From: Desulfarculales bacterium
GTDB taxonomy: Bacteria > Desulfobacterota > Desulfarculia > Desulfarculales > Desulfarculaceae
Length of the DNA: 48,820 bases
Reading direction: 5' to 3'
Assembly (NCBI GenBank): GCA_031267815.1
Contig: JAIRYI010000046.1
Coordinates: 1 to 48,820, forward strand
The first letter of the stretch is position 1, and every line of letters begins with the position of its first letter. A program made the position numbers and the translations under genes. This document shows positions 9,901 to 16,883 of this stretch, in pieces. The notes below the pieces were generated by a model, which was not told the origin of the DNA, ran no database searches, and saw only the letters and a list, made by a program, of their open reading frames with translations.

Positions 9901-12577
9901 TAGCGGCAACGGTCTCTTGCTCATCCACCGTGAATATGGGCTTGCCGGAAAAGTCCTTGCCAGTTTCAAGTAAAATCTTGATCGGCTTATTGGTAATCAC
10001 TTTTTCCAAAATGGTATTGGAAGGACAATATTGAGTGCCCCAGGTATCTCTGTTTAAGGTCACATCAAGCGGCGGCGCAATGTTGGCCGACCAGCGGCCA
10101 ATGGAGGGCAGATAGCTGATAACCCGGTCAACATCCCCAAGGATATGAGTGACAAAATCGTTTATAATTTCTTCAGGTATCCAGCTTGCTCCGATCTGCA
10201 CTGATATATCAACCGGATCAATGTCAGGGGGCTGCACCGCCAGCAGAGATTGAATATTCAGGGTGTAGCGGGGATTATCTATAGCCGCCATTTGGGCTTC
10301 CTGAAGTTTTTGCCTGACATTGCCGGTCAGGTAGTGGTCGGCTATCTCCCATTGCTCAGTCCGGGGGTTATGGTAAATCAGGCCTGCCAGATCCCTGATA
10401 ATCCGGTCAGCGTCCTGGCCGCATATGGTTCCCATGTAGGCCAAATCAGGGCGTCCGTGTTCATTCATGGAAACGATCAATGCTTCTTTGGCTGTCCCCA
10501 CATAGGCAACAGCGGATTTTGGCCCTAATACCCGTTCCCTGAAAATATCGGCTTTATCCGCCGACGGCTTGCGGGGCGGAAAGCCGCTAATCGCGGATGT
10601 TTCTTTTGATATGCCAGGGTCGTAATTGCGTTCCAGAGAACATAACAGGGGATAATCAGGATCATCACGCATGGCCAGACGGTTGCCCATTGAGTTTATA
10701 AAACCGTACTTGCCCGCATATTTGTCATAAACCTGGCTGAGCTTGCTTCGCTGAGCATCCAGGGCAAAATTGCTTACATTTTCTCTCTGCTCCATTTTCA
10801 TGAGATCCGCCAGAACATCGCGAATCACAATCATGCCTTGAATCCGCTCCATGGCTCTGGCGTTTTTGATCCCGGCCATCTGAAATTGCGCTTCAGCCAA
10901 TAAATCGGGAATACGTTTGGCAATCCGCTTATCAGGAGTTAAAATATAAGCCCCCACCTTAACCTTTTTGAGGGCATGCTGAAACAATTCACCGTAATTT
11001 TGGCGCAGCTCTTCAACTTTATTCGCATAAGGCTGATACACGTTCTCCGGCAGGGAACCCAGTCCATTTTGTATAACCTCTTCAATGGAAGTGCCGGACA
11101 GGGAAAGCATTTCCACGCTTTCCCTGTACAAGCCCCGGCCGGTGACAGCCATCCGCCCCAGCAACTGTTGCGGCTTTTCCAGGTAATATTGGTTGATGGT
11201 TATAGGTTTTCCGGTTTCTTGGTCTTGAATTGCGCCGGTTTTTACCCATGAAGGCTCAATTTCCGGTGAATCAGCCCGCTGGAAAAAGACAATATCAGTG
11301 GAGACTTCGGTTAAGGCATTGGTCTTAAAAGCGCTTCCGGGCAATCGGAAAGCGCCCAGCAAATTGGCCTTTTGAGCAATATAGGCGCGGGCGGAATCAT
11401 CCACAGCGTCCATAAAGTAACGGCTGACGACAAATACCCCAATTCCGCCTTCCCGCAGAGAATCTATGCTCTTGGCTAAAAAATAATTGTGAATGGAAAA
11501 ATGGCTGAGTTCCGGCTTGCTTTCATCATATATTTTCTGGGAGCCAAAGGGGGGATTGCTCACCACCAAGTCAAAATGCTTTTCCGGAATCAAGATTTCC
11601 TGAAAGCCTTGATTAATGTGCCTGTACTCAGGATAGAGATAAGCGGCAATAGCGGAAGTCAGAGGGTCTAATTCAACCGAAGTGAAATGGCATCCCGGCA
11701 TGGAAGGCGGCAGCAGGCCCAGAAAGTTTCCTATGCCTTCCGAGGGTTCCAGGATTTTGGCGTTACCGTTAAAGCCCAGCTTTTCCAGGCCTTGGTAAAT
11801 CCCTTTGATGACCGTCTCTGAAGTGTAATGGGCATCCTGCGTGGAGCGTCTGGCCTGCTCAAACTGTTCAGGGGTTAAAAGCGCTTTAAGCCGGGCATGT
11901 TCATTGCGCCAGGCCATATTGGCAGGAGCAAAAGCTTGAGGTATGCCTCCCCAGCCGACATATTTCACCAGCAAAGCCTGTTCTTCCGGGGCGGCCAAAG
12001 GAGCCTGCCGCTTCTGGAGCGTTTTCAGGGTTTGCAGGGCCAGGAGGTTGTCCTGAAATTTTTGCTTCTGGCCGCCTTCTCCCAGGCGGTCAGAAGTGGT
12101 TATTTGATAGTTTTGGGGTACTGGTGGAGTTGGGGATTCCTTTAGAGCTTCTTGGGCAGGTCTGTGGCTATGTTCATCTGGCGCAGTATCTCGAATATGG
12201 TCTGACCGTTCATCCGCATTTCCACGGCCTGCGGGTTGTCCAGAGCTTTCCATATTTCCGCTGTCAGATCGTTCAAATAAAAAGCCAGGTCGGTTGGTTC
12301 CCGGCTCGCTTCTCTTAAAAGATCGCCGTCGGACAGCGCCCAATGGTCCAGCAACATATAGCTCACCGGATTGTTTAAAGAAGGGGAGCGGAGAATTATG
12401 CTTAACTTCTCCTGCCCCAGTACTTGTAAAGCCGCGCTGGTAGGCTGGTCTTGATTGGTCAACATTTACATCTCCTTCCTGTGCGAGTTCCGCTTGTAAT
12501 CTGTCAGCCAGAATCGCGGTAATTTCAAAATTAAACGCCGCTTGGGCTTCATTGGCCACTATTCTTTTTCGTGCCAT
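6995..12577 (-). CDS. Giant N6-adenine methylase / SF2 helicase, DarB-like antirestriction type
   Basis: A protein of up to 1860 aa. Residues about 275-285 have an AdoMet-binding motif I (ILEPSEGIGNF) and 341-344 the NPPF catalytic motif of amino-methyltransferases. A second half carries superfamily 2 helicase motifs: Walker A-type VVGAGKT near 974, DESQ near 1139, ATGTPISNS near 1196 and QRDGRGIRQG near 1534. This pairing is typical of very large proteins on conjugative plasmids, ICEs and phages (P1 DarB relatives), thought to protect incoming DNA from restriction. It is the last gene of the leftward conjugation operon. The ATG at 12577 has a poor ribosome site, and residues about 40-150 are low in complexity where a second frame looks better (see the nested ORF), so the true start could lie further in. 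Confidence 0.88.
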   Translation of the reverse strand: MARKRIVANEAQAAFNFEITAILADRLQAELAQEGDVNVDQSRPAYQRGFTSTGAGEVKHNSPLPFFKQSGELYVAGPLGAVRRRSFKRSEPGTNRPGFLFERSDSGNMESSGQPAGRGNADERSDHIRDTAPDEHSHRPAQEALKESPTPPVPQNYQITTSDRLGEGGQKQKFQDNLLALQTLKTLQKRQAPLAAPEEQALLVKYVGWGGIPQAFAPANMAWRNEHARLKALLTPEQFEQARRSTQDAHYTSETVIKGIYQGLEKLGFNGNAKILEPSEGIGNFLGLLPPSMPGCHFTSVELDPLTSAIAAYLYPEYRHINQGFQEILIPEKHFDLVVSNPPFGSQKIYDESKPELSHFSIHNYFLAKSIDSLREGGIGVFVVSRYFMDAVDDSARAYIAQKANLLGAFRLPGSAFKTNALTEVSTDIVFFQRADSPEIEPSWVKTGAIQDQETGKPITINQYYLEKPQQLLGRMAVTGRGLYRESVEMLSLSGTSIEEVIQNGLGSLPENVYQPYANKVEELRQNYGELFQHALKKVKVGAYILTPDKRIAKRIPDLLAEAQFQMAGIKNARAMERIQGMIVIRDVLADLMKMEQRENVSNFALDAQRSKLSQVYDKYAGKYGFINSMGNRLAMRDDPDYPLLCSLERNYDPGISKETSAISGFPPRKPSADKADIFRERVLGPKSAVAYVGTAKEALIVSMNEHGRPDLAYMGTICGQDADRIIRDLAGLIYHNPRTEQWEIADHYLTGNVRQKLQEAQMAAIDNPRYTLNIQSLLAVQPPDIDPVDISVQIGASWIPEEIINDFVTHILGDVDRVISYLPSIGRWSANIAPPLDVTLNRDTWGTQYCPSNTILEKVITNKPIKILLETGKDFSGKPIFTVDEQETVAANQKADEVRQAFQDWLWRDEQRRDRLAKLYNQQFNTHIPRKYDGSHLTLPGSSLAVSLRPHQKAAIWRGIQDGTALFDHVVGAGKTLACVGTIMESKRMGLLQKPMLVVPNHLLMQWQDAFYSLYPQANILVAAKDDFKKVNRERLFARVATGNWDAVIVAESSFGKIGMPEEKLAEILKEQIDDLSSAIEQLRKERSPKGRGHGNSIKQLEKTRERLNVAMQKRLTESKKDKVVTFAELGVDALFVDESQIFKNLFITTTQHVAGLGNLQGSAKAFDLYIKARYLQEKNNGRGLFFATGTPISNSIAELYTIQRYMQYRELKANGLLHFDSWASTFGQISNTWELDATGVNYKLASRFAKFQNVPELINIYRSFADVINQKDLNQQAEAEGKKFPVPKIKGGKALNIVAERSPDQAAYMEEIISRMENLPKDPRIDNPLKVTNDARKAGLDYRLINPEAPDFAGSKINLAAEQIYRIWQEWEQDKGTQLVFCDLSTPKNLKSKTAEAVTPLPEAAAGEVEQSARPYEFSDGYDPQRIGDMAMENEEPVISMDEILSAAGKFSVYDDLKQKLLAKGIPEQEIRFIHEADTEIKKAKLFKQVNRGEVRILMGSTAKMGAGTNVQERIVALHHLDAPWRPSDLEQRDGRGIRQGNLLYQRDPENFALEIIRYATKQTYDARMWQTIESKANGIEQFRRGDSLLRVIDDINSEAASAAEMKAAATGNHLIFTQVKLALELKNMEAVYRNYIRNQHLLENRVKYLEKAPQRYERAMQQWKAAINLRDRNTVEQFNFSVEGRSFSEKQKGEVSAHILRAMKQAAVNYHETPLGTYRGFDISVKAGQDFLNVGISGAGGHSFPATLMYGQKQEVNVSGFFQRIDNWMAKFASFIDDAKADHDKEIQELERIKPKMGESFPQMELLNALRQDNREVMAELKLMQKNSDYISGWQPQSIGKEEKQARVIKKELSMTK
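12142..12465 (-). CDS. Nested 107-aa protein inside the 5' end of the methylase/helicase gene
   Basis: This ORF lies wholly within the big methylase/helicase frame, in a different frame of the same strand. It has an excellent ribosome site (AGGAG, six bases before ATG) and a natural amino-acid composition with helical, soluble-protein character (motifs such as SYMLLDHWALSDGDLL and LNDLTAEIWKAL). The overlapping stretch of the large frame is rich in Arg/Ser/Pro/Gly and shadow-like. I therefore think this is a real small gene and that the large frame is open over it mostly by chance, or is dual-coding. I do not recognise the family. Confidence 0.6.
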   Translation of the reverse strand: MLTNQDQPTSAALQVLGQEKLSIILRSPSLNNPVSYMLLDHWALSDGDLLREASREPTDLAFYLNDLTAEIWKALDNPQAVEMRMNGQTIFEILRQMNIATDLPKKL

Positions 12578-12634
12578 CTAAACAAATACCCTATGCCAAA
12601 ATAAATACAAGCGTCACCGGCCTCTCAAACGCTC

Positions 12635-13471
12635 CTAACGGCCCAATTCCATCCCTGGTCGCTGTTTATTCCTGGCTTTGGGGCGGTTTTCCGCTACCGG
12701 TTGCTTTTTTTGTTCCTGTTCTTGTTTTATATCCCGCGCCAGATTCCGGGCCTGAACCAGAATCTGTTTTACCGGCTGTAAACGGGCAATGACCATTTCC
12801 AGACCGTTTTCATAGCCATTGGCCACATCATTAAAGTTGCGCCAGCTTTTGCTGTCTTTGGATTCCACCTTGAGCCCCTCTTTGGGAAAAGCGGGATATA
12901 TATTCATACCTCCGGCTTCTTTAGCCGCTTTTTCGCCCCAGCCCAGCGCATAATTTTTGCCTGTATGCCTGGCTATTTTCACGTTGTTGTCTGAAGCTAT
13001 GATAATTTTTTGCTCCGGGCGATCACGGTTTATGTTCCGGGCCACATCCAGCAGATTGCTATGGCTGAAAGCGGCCAGGATATTGATTTTTTCCAGCCCC
13101 ATTTCTTTTATTGCGTCGTGTAAGGTGGAAGCTGATTCAAAATCAACCGCGATAATAGTTGCTTCGGCCTCGGGCAATTTACCCGGAGGCAGATTAATAG
13201 CGTGATATGAGCCTTTGAGTTCCGTGTCTTTGCTTATGCTTTTCCGCCCGTCCGCGTCTATCATTATCACCCCTGAATATTCGCCGGGATTTTTGGGATC
13301 TTTGTCGCTGACCAGAGGGATATAGGTATTCCTGCCCTGTTCATCGGTATAAGTATGCATGCCGGGGCGGATATTTTTGGCGGCCAGAAACGGAGTGCCG
13401 GCATGAGATTCAAGACTGGCAATGTTATTGAAAATTTCACTCCGGCTTTTAGCTGATACATTAAAAATCAT
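12635..13471 (-). CDS. Toprim-domain protein, plasmid primase (TraC-like) relative
   Basis: The 278-aa protein contains a Toprim-like core in the middle: a strand ending in an acidic pair (IIAVDFESASTLHDAI) and a later strand IIIASDNN, the two metal-binding acidic sites of the fold. Upstream are blocks resembling the N-terminal DUF of plasmid primases (IPLVSDKDPKNPGEYSG...IMIDADGRK). The C-terminus is Lys/Gln/Arg-rich and disordered. Such proteins accompany conjugative elements and are thought to prime complementary-strand synthesis after transfer. No zinc finger or clear catalytic primase subdomain is seen, so it may be an accessory Toprim protein. Its ATG overlaps the stop of topA (shared ATGA), showing one operon. 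Confidence 0.65.
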   Translation of the reverse strand: MIFNVSAKSRSEIFNNIASLESHAGTPFLAAKNIRPGMHTYTDEQGRNTYIPLVSDKDPKNPGEYSGVIMIDADGRKSISKDTELKGSYHAINLPPGKLPEAEATIIAVDFESASTLHDAIKEMGLEKINILAAFSHSNLLDVARNINRDRPEQKIIIASDNNVKIARHTGKNYALGWGEKAAKEAGGMNIYPAFPKEGLKVESKDSKSWRNFNDVANGYENGLEMVIARLQPVKQILVQARNLARDIKQEQEQKKQPVAENRPKARNKQRPGMELGR

Positions 13472-15303
13472 ACTGTTTTCTCCTTTTTGAGGCTGAAATC
13501 CGGCCTTTCGTCTTTGACCGGATAGGTGGCTTTGCAGTCAGGATATGCGGAACAGCCGAAAAAATTAAATCCTTTTTTGCCTTCAGAAGCGGAGCGCTGA
13601 AAGCGTCGCAGCGCTTTGCCGCATTGAGGGCAGGCAAAAGAATTGGCGGCGACAAATTCATCCAGCTCTTTTTTAAGCTGGTGATGAAAATCCCTTACAA
13701 TGTCGAGGTAAGTGGTTTTACCTTCAGCTATGTCGTCCAGACAGCATTCCAAGGTATTGGTGAAGTTATAGTCCAGAAAGCTGAAGCGGCCATCCATAGC
13801 CGCAATAATCTTTTCGCCGACAGCGGAGGGTTTAAGCTGACGCTTTTCTATGCTCACATAGCCGCGCCCGGTAATATTATCCAATATGGAGGCATAGGTG
13901 GAGGGCCTGCCTATGCCTATTTTTTCCAGTTCCCGGATCAGACCGGCTTCACTATATCTGGCCGGAGGCTTGGTTTTTTTGCTCAAAAGTTTGCCGGAAG
14001 CAGCGCTGAGTTTATTGCCGGTTTCAAGAACAGGGATGGGTTTGGCTGGCTCATTTCCCTCATTTCCCTCATAGCCGCTGAGAATTTTCCGCCATCCGGG
14101 TTTTATCAGCTTGCGCCCTTGGGCGATAAAAAAAACCTCTTTGCCTTCCAGAGCGGATTGCAGTGTGGCTCTGTTTATTTCATACACCGCATCTTCCAAT
14201 TGGCTGGCCAGGGCAGTGGCACGAATTAAGCTGTATAAGGCTTGTTCAGACTCGTCAGCACCGGTAGCCTCGATCTCTATATGAGTGGGCCTTATGGCCT
14301 CATGGGCTTCCTGAGCGTTCCCTTTGCTCTTCCAGATGCGGGGTTCATGGGGCACATCGAGATTGTTGGCGCAGGCCCAGCTTCTGATCCCGGCAATGGC
14401 TTCAGCGCTTAAGTTGGGCGAATCAGTGCGCATGTAGCTGATATGGCCTCCCTCATAAAGCTTTTGCGCCAGTTCCATGGTTTTTTTGGGGCTTAATTTC
14501 AACTTGCCGGAAGCCGCCTGCTGCAAGGCGGAGGTGGTAAAGGGAGCGGGAGGAGCTTCTTTGCTTACCTTGTTTTCAAAATCACATACGGTCACAACCC
14601 GGATGGCGGCGATTTTTTCCGCCAGATCTCTGTCCAGGATAAACTCCCGGCCTTCTTCCAGCCAGCCGCCCAGAGTGGGATTCCATTCCGCGCTCCAGCC
14701 GTCAGACACGCTTTTGGCAAACTCAAAAGTAAGCGAAGCGCCGAAGTGAGCCACAATCTTAAAGTCTCTTATGGCCTTTTCCCGCTCCACCACCAATTTT
14801 AAAGCCGGAGACTGCACCCGCCCGGCGGATAATTTACCTTCGGCCACATTGCGGCTGAGCTCGCCGGACACCATGTATCCCACCAGCCGATCCAATACCC
14901 GGCGGCCTTCCTGTGCGCGCACCAGATTCATATCAATTTTTCCGGGATTCTGGAAAGCGGCTTTTACCGCTTTTTCGGTGATTTCCTGAAACGTCACTCT
15001 CGCGGGATTATGGAGATGTAAAGAATCCTGCAAGTGCCAGGCAATAGCCTCTCCTTCGCGATCCGGGTCAGTGGCCAGATAAACGCTGTCCGCGCTTTTT
15101 ACCGCGCTTTGCAGCTTTTTTAAAACTTCTCTCCCTCGCTCTGTAGGACAATAGCCGGGTTTAAAATCAGGAGCCTGAACTCCTATCTCTTTCAAGGGCA
15201 AATCACGCACATGGCCGACCGAAGCCATAACTCTGTAGGCATTACCCAGAATACTTTGAATTTTTTTCGTCTTTCCCGGTGATTCCACAATAACTAAATT
15301 CAT
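13468..15303 (-). CDS. topA: DNA topoisomerase I (type IA), mobile-element copy
   Basis: The 611-aa enzyme begins with a Toprim domain (VESPGK at residues 6-11, DPDREGEAIAWHL near 78), carries the active-site tyrosine in SYMRTDSPNLSA near residue 289 and the type IA signature region (RPSTYASI, GRGYVSIEKR), and ends with one four-cysteine zinc ribbon (CPQCGKAL...FFGCSAYPDC). It is shorter than chromosomal TopA (about 800-870 aa), which has more zinc ribbons. Type IA topoisomerases are common passengers of ICEs and broad-host-range plasmids, where they help process or segregate DNA. It overlaps its neighbours on both sides by four bases (ATGA), so it is co-translated with the VirB1-like and Toprim genes. 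Confidence 0.93.
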   Translation of the reverse strand: MNLVIVESPGKTKKIQSILGNAYRVMASVGHVRDLPLKEIGVQAPDFKPGYCPTERGREVLKKLQSAVKSADSVYLATDPDREGEAIAWHLQDSLHLHNPARVTFQEITEKAVKAAFQNPGKIDMNLVRAQEGRRVLDRLVGYMVSGELSRNVAEGKLSAGRVQSPALKLVVEREKAIRDFKIVAHFGASLTFEFAKSVSDGWSAEWNPTLGGWLEEGREFILDRDLAEKIAAIRVVTVCDFENKVSKEAPPAPFTTSALQQAASGKLKLSPKKTMELAQKLYEGGHISYMRTDSPNLSAEAIAGIRSWACANNLDVPHEPRIWKSKGNAQEAHEAIRPTHIEIEATGADESEQALYSLIRATALASQLEDAVYEINRATLQSALEGKEVFFIAQGRKLIKPGWRKILSGYEGNEGNEPAKPIPVLETGNKLSAASGKLLSKKTKPPARYSEAGLIRELEKIGIGRPSTYASILDNITGRGYVSIEKRQLKPSAVGEKIIAAMDGRFSFLDYNFTNTLECCLDDIAEGKTTYLDIVRDFHHQLKKELDEFVAANSFACPQCGKALRRFQRSASEGKKGFNFFGCSAYPDCKATYPVKDERPDFSLKKEKTV

Positions 15304-15914
15304 GGTTCTGTTCCTTTACTGTGCAGGTCAGTGAATACAACCCTCAGCGGGGTGGAAGCATTTTTGGGTATTGGCCGCGCCGGATTAAGCTGGACGGAAG
15401 CGTGAGGCTTAAGCCGCCTTATTACCGTTCTGGCATAAGCCAGGCCCCTGTTTTCATCAGGTGAGTGATACCTGGCCACCGCCTTCCAGGTGAAACCGTG
15501 GGCGGCAATTTCCTGCTTCAATATCCACAGACCCAGCTTGATGTTAATTAAAATATCAAATGCGGTTTCAATGTCAGTATCAAACTTTGCCAGCCACTGG
15601 CAATTAATCTGCATAATCCCTATGTCAAAAGATTTTCCGGCCGCCTGCGCTTCCTGAGCCGCCTGGATGGCTTTTCCCCTGCTGAGATTAAAACTCCGGC
15701 CCGCAATATTAAGCGCGTTGGGATTAAGGCCGCTTTCCGTATCGGCAATGGCCAAAGCCAGATCCAAGGGCATATTCATCTCTTTGCAGGCTCTGACAAA
15801 AACCGCTTTAATCACTTTCCGGTCATCAGCCAGACAATTGAAAGCAATGCCATGGCAAAACAAAAGGCAAAAAACAAAAAGATTAAAATTTTTGAACATT
15901 GTTGCCACAAACAT
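15300..15914 (-). CDS. VirB1-like lytic transglycosylase
   Basis: The 204-aa protein has a hydrophobic N-terminal signal segment (NLFVFCLLFCHGIAF) and a transglycosylase (SLT) fold. The catalytic glutamate is E60 in ADTESGLNPNAL, followed by the conserved GIMQINCQW block. It would open peptidoglycan locally in the periplasm so that the conjugation channel can be assembled. Its stop overlaps the topA start. Length and domain match VirB1/TrbN-type enzymes. A 142-bp gap containing a folded DNA/RNA element separates it from the next gene upstream. Confidence 0.87.
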   Translation of the reverse strand: MFVATMFKNFNLFVFCLLFCHGIAFNCLADDRKVIKAVFVRACKEMNMPLDLALAIADTESGLNPNALNIAGRSFNLSRGKAIQAAQEAQAAGKSFDIGIMQINCQWLAKFDTDIETAFDILINIKLGLWILKQEIAAHGFTWKAVARYHSPDENRGLAYARTVIRRLKPHASVQLNPARPIPKNASTPLRVVFTDLHSKGTEP

Positions 15915-15983
15915 TTTTTGAAAAATTCTGGTTTAAAAACTTTCCCCCTTTTGCCTGATTATGTTCCCGGCCTGGCTTTAGCC

Positions 15984-16032
15984 GTCAAGGGTGGCTACTG
16001 GGCAGCCATCGCCAGAGCGACAAGCCCTTGAC
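15984..16032. other. Three-way-junction palindrome in the tra operon
   Basis: A 49-bp element folds as a cloverleaf: outer stem GTCAAGGG (15984-15991) with CCCTTGAC (16025-16032), enclosing hairpin TGGCT-7nt-AGCCA (15992-16008) and, directly next to it, hairpin TCGC-CAGA-GCGA (16009-16020). All three stems are perfect. It lies between the VirB1-like gene and the 82-aa gene. It could be an RNA regulatory element, a processing site, or a single-strand DNA hairpin used during transfer. No T-run follows, so it is not a classical terminator. Confidence 0.7.
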
Positions 16033-16056
16033 TGCAAGCGGCCGGAAAGAAAACTT

Positions 16057-16305
16057 TTATTCAAAGGGGGAAAGTTCTTCCGCTATTCCTGATTCCGGTT
16101 GCCAGTTCAAAATACGTCCGTCCGCGTTGATGAAGCCCACGCCTTTGGGATAACCAAGATAAGCTCCATTATGTTTATGATTGGCCAAAAGCGGCAGGTG
16201 ATGAACCTTGCCGTCCATCAGCGGTAATTTACCGTCTAAATCCAGACCGGCCTCCTCGAGCGCGTGAGCGAATTGAGTTTCTAAGGCTTCATTGTTGTTA
16301 TCCAT
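16057..16305 (-). CDS. Small primase-N-terminus-like protein, 82 aa
   Basis: The sequence has the layout DGKLPLMDGKVHHLPL, then NGAYLGYPKGVGFINADG and a closing NW. This recalls the N-terminal module of TraC-type primases and related ICE proteins (a DGK-H-R strand, then NGxYxxYxDGxPxGxxxN). It is soluble, acidic and has no catalytic motif by itself. It sits between the TraF-type peptidase and the folded element, so it belongs to the conjugation operon. I infer a DNA-processing accessory role with low confidence. Confidence 0.6.
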   Translation of the reverse strand: MDNNNEALETQFAHALEEAGLDLDGKLPLMDGKVHHLPLLANHKHNGAYLGYPKGVGFINADGRILNWQPESGIAEELSPFE

Positions 16306-16328
16306 GTAGGTTTTTCCTTTTTATGTTG

Positions 16329-16883
16329 TCAATTGTTAAGTGAATCAATGAGGGTTCCATCCGCCGAAATCAGGGATTCCGGCAGGGTTGCTTCCGTGAA
16401 AACAGGAACCACCTTTTCCAAATCAGATAGCCTGACCAAGCCGAAATAACGGCTGTCAAAGCTGTCCAGATGGGGAGCCAGGATTAAAGCGCAGCCTGCG
16501 GGCACAGTCGCCTGGCCGGTAATTCTTATAAGCTCTCTTCCATTACGATCCGTATCTTTAGCGGAACTGTTTTCCATATAAATTTCATTGATATATATTC
16601 CCTCAGCGGTAAATTCGATCCGGTCGCCGGGCAAAGCGGCGGCGATTTTCAATAAAGGCTGTAAACGGGAGGGGCAGGAACCGGATTTTAAATATCTCCG
16701 GCCTATAGTCAGCATGGAGACGGGGAGGCAATAGGCGACATAATCGCCCCTCTTAATGCCGCAGCCTTTTAGCATGTAAAGCCCCCGAGGCATTGAGGGG
16801 GTAAAATTAACCCGCAAACCCGCGCCATAGGCCAAAATTCCCAAAAGAAAAACTACGCTAATCACGGCTGAAAAAATCCGCAT
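16329..16883 (-). CDS. traF: TraF-type conjugative signal peptidase (S26 family)
   Basis: The 184-aa protein has an N-terminal membrane anchor (residues 4-22) followed by the serine motif NFTPSMPRGLY (nucleophile S30) and the lysine motif LLKIAAALPGDRI (K79), the Ser/Lys dyad of S26 peptidases. In RP4, TraF trims and cyclises the TrbC pilin; the same role is expected here because trbC is in the same operon. It acts on the periplasmic side of the inner membrane. The start overlaps the end of traG by 26 bp and has AGAGG seven bases ahead. Confidence 0.88.
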   Translation of the reverse strand: MRIFSAVISVVFLLGILAYGAGLRVNFTPSMPRGLYMLKGCGIKRGDYVAYCLPVSMLTIGRRYLKSGSCPSRLQPLLKIAAALPGDRIEFTAEGIYINEIYMENSSAKDTDRNGRELIRITGQATVPAGCALILAPHLDSFDSRYFGLVRLSDLEKVVPVFTEATLPESLISADGTLIDSLNN

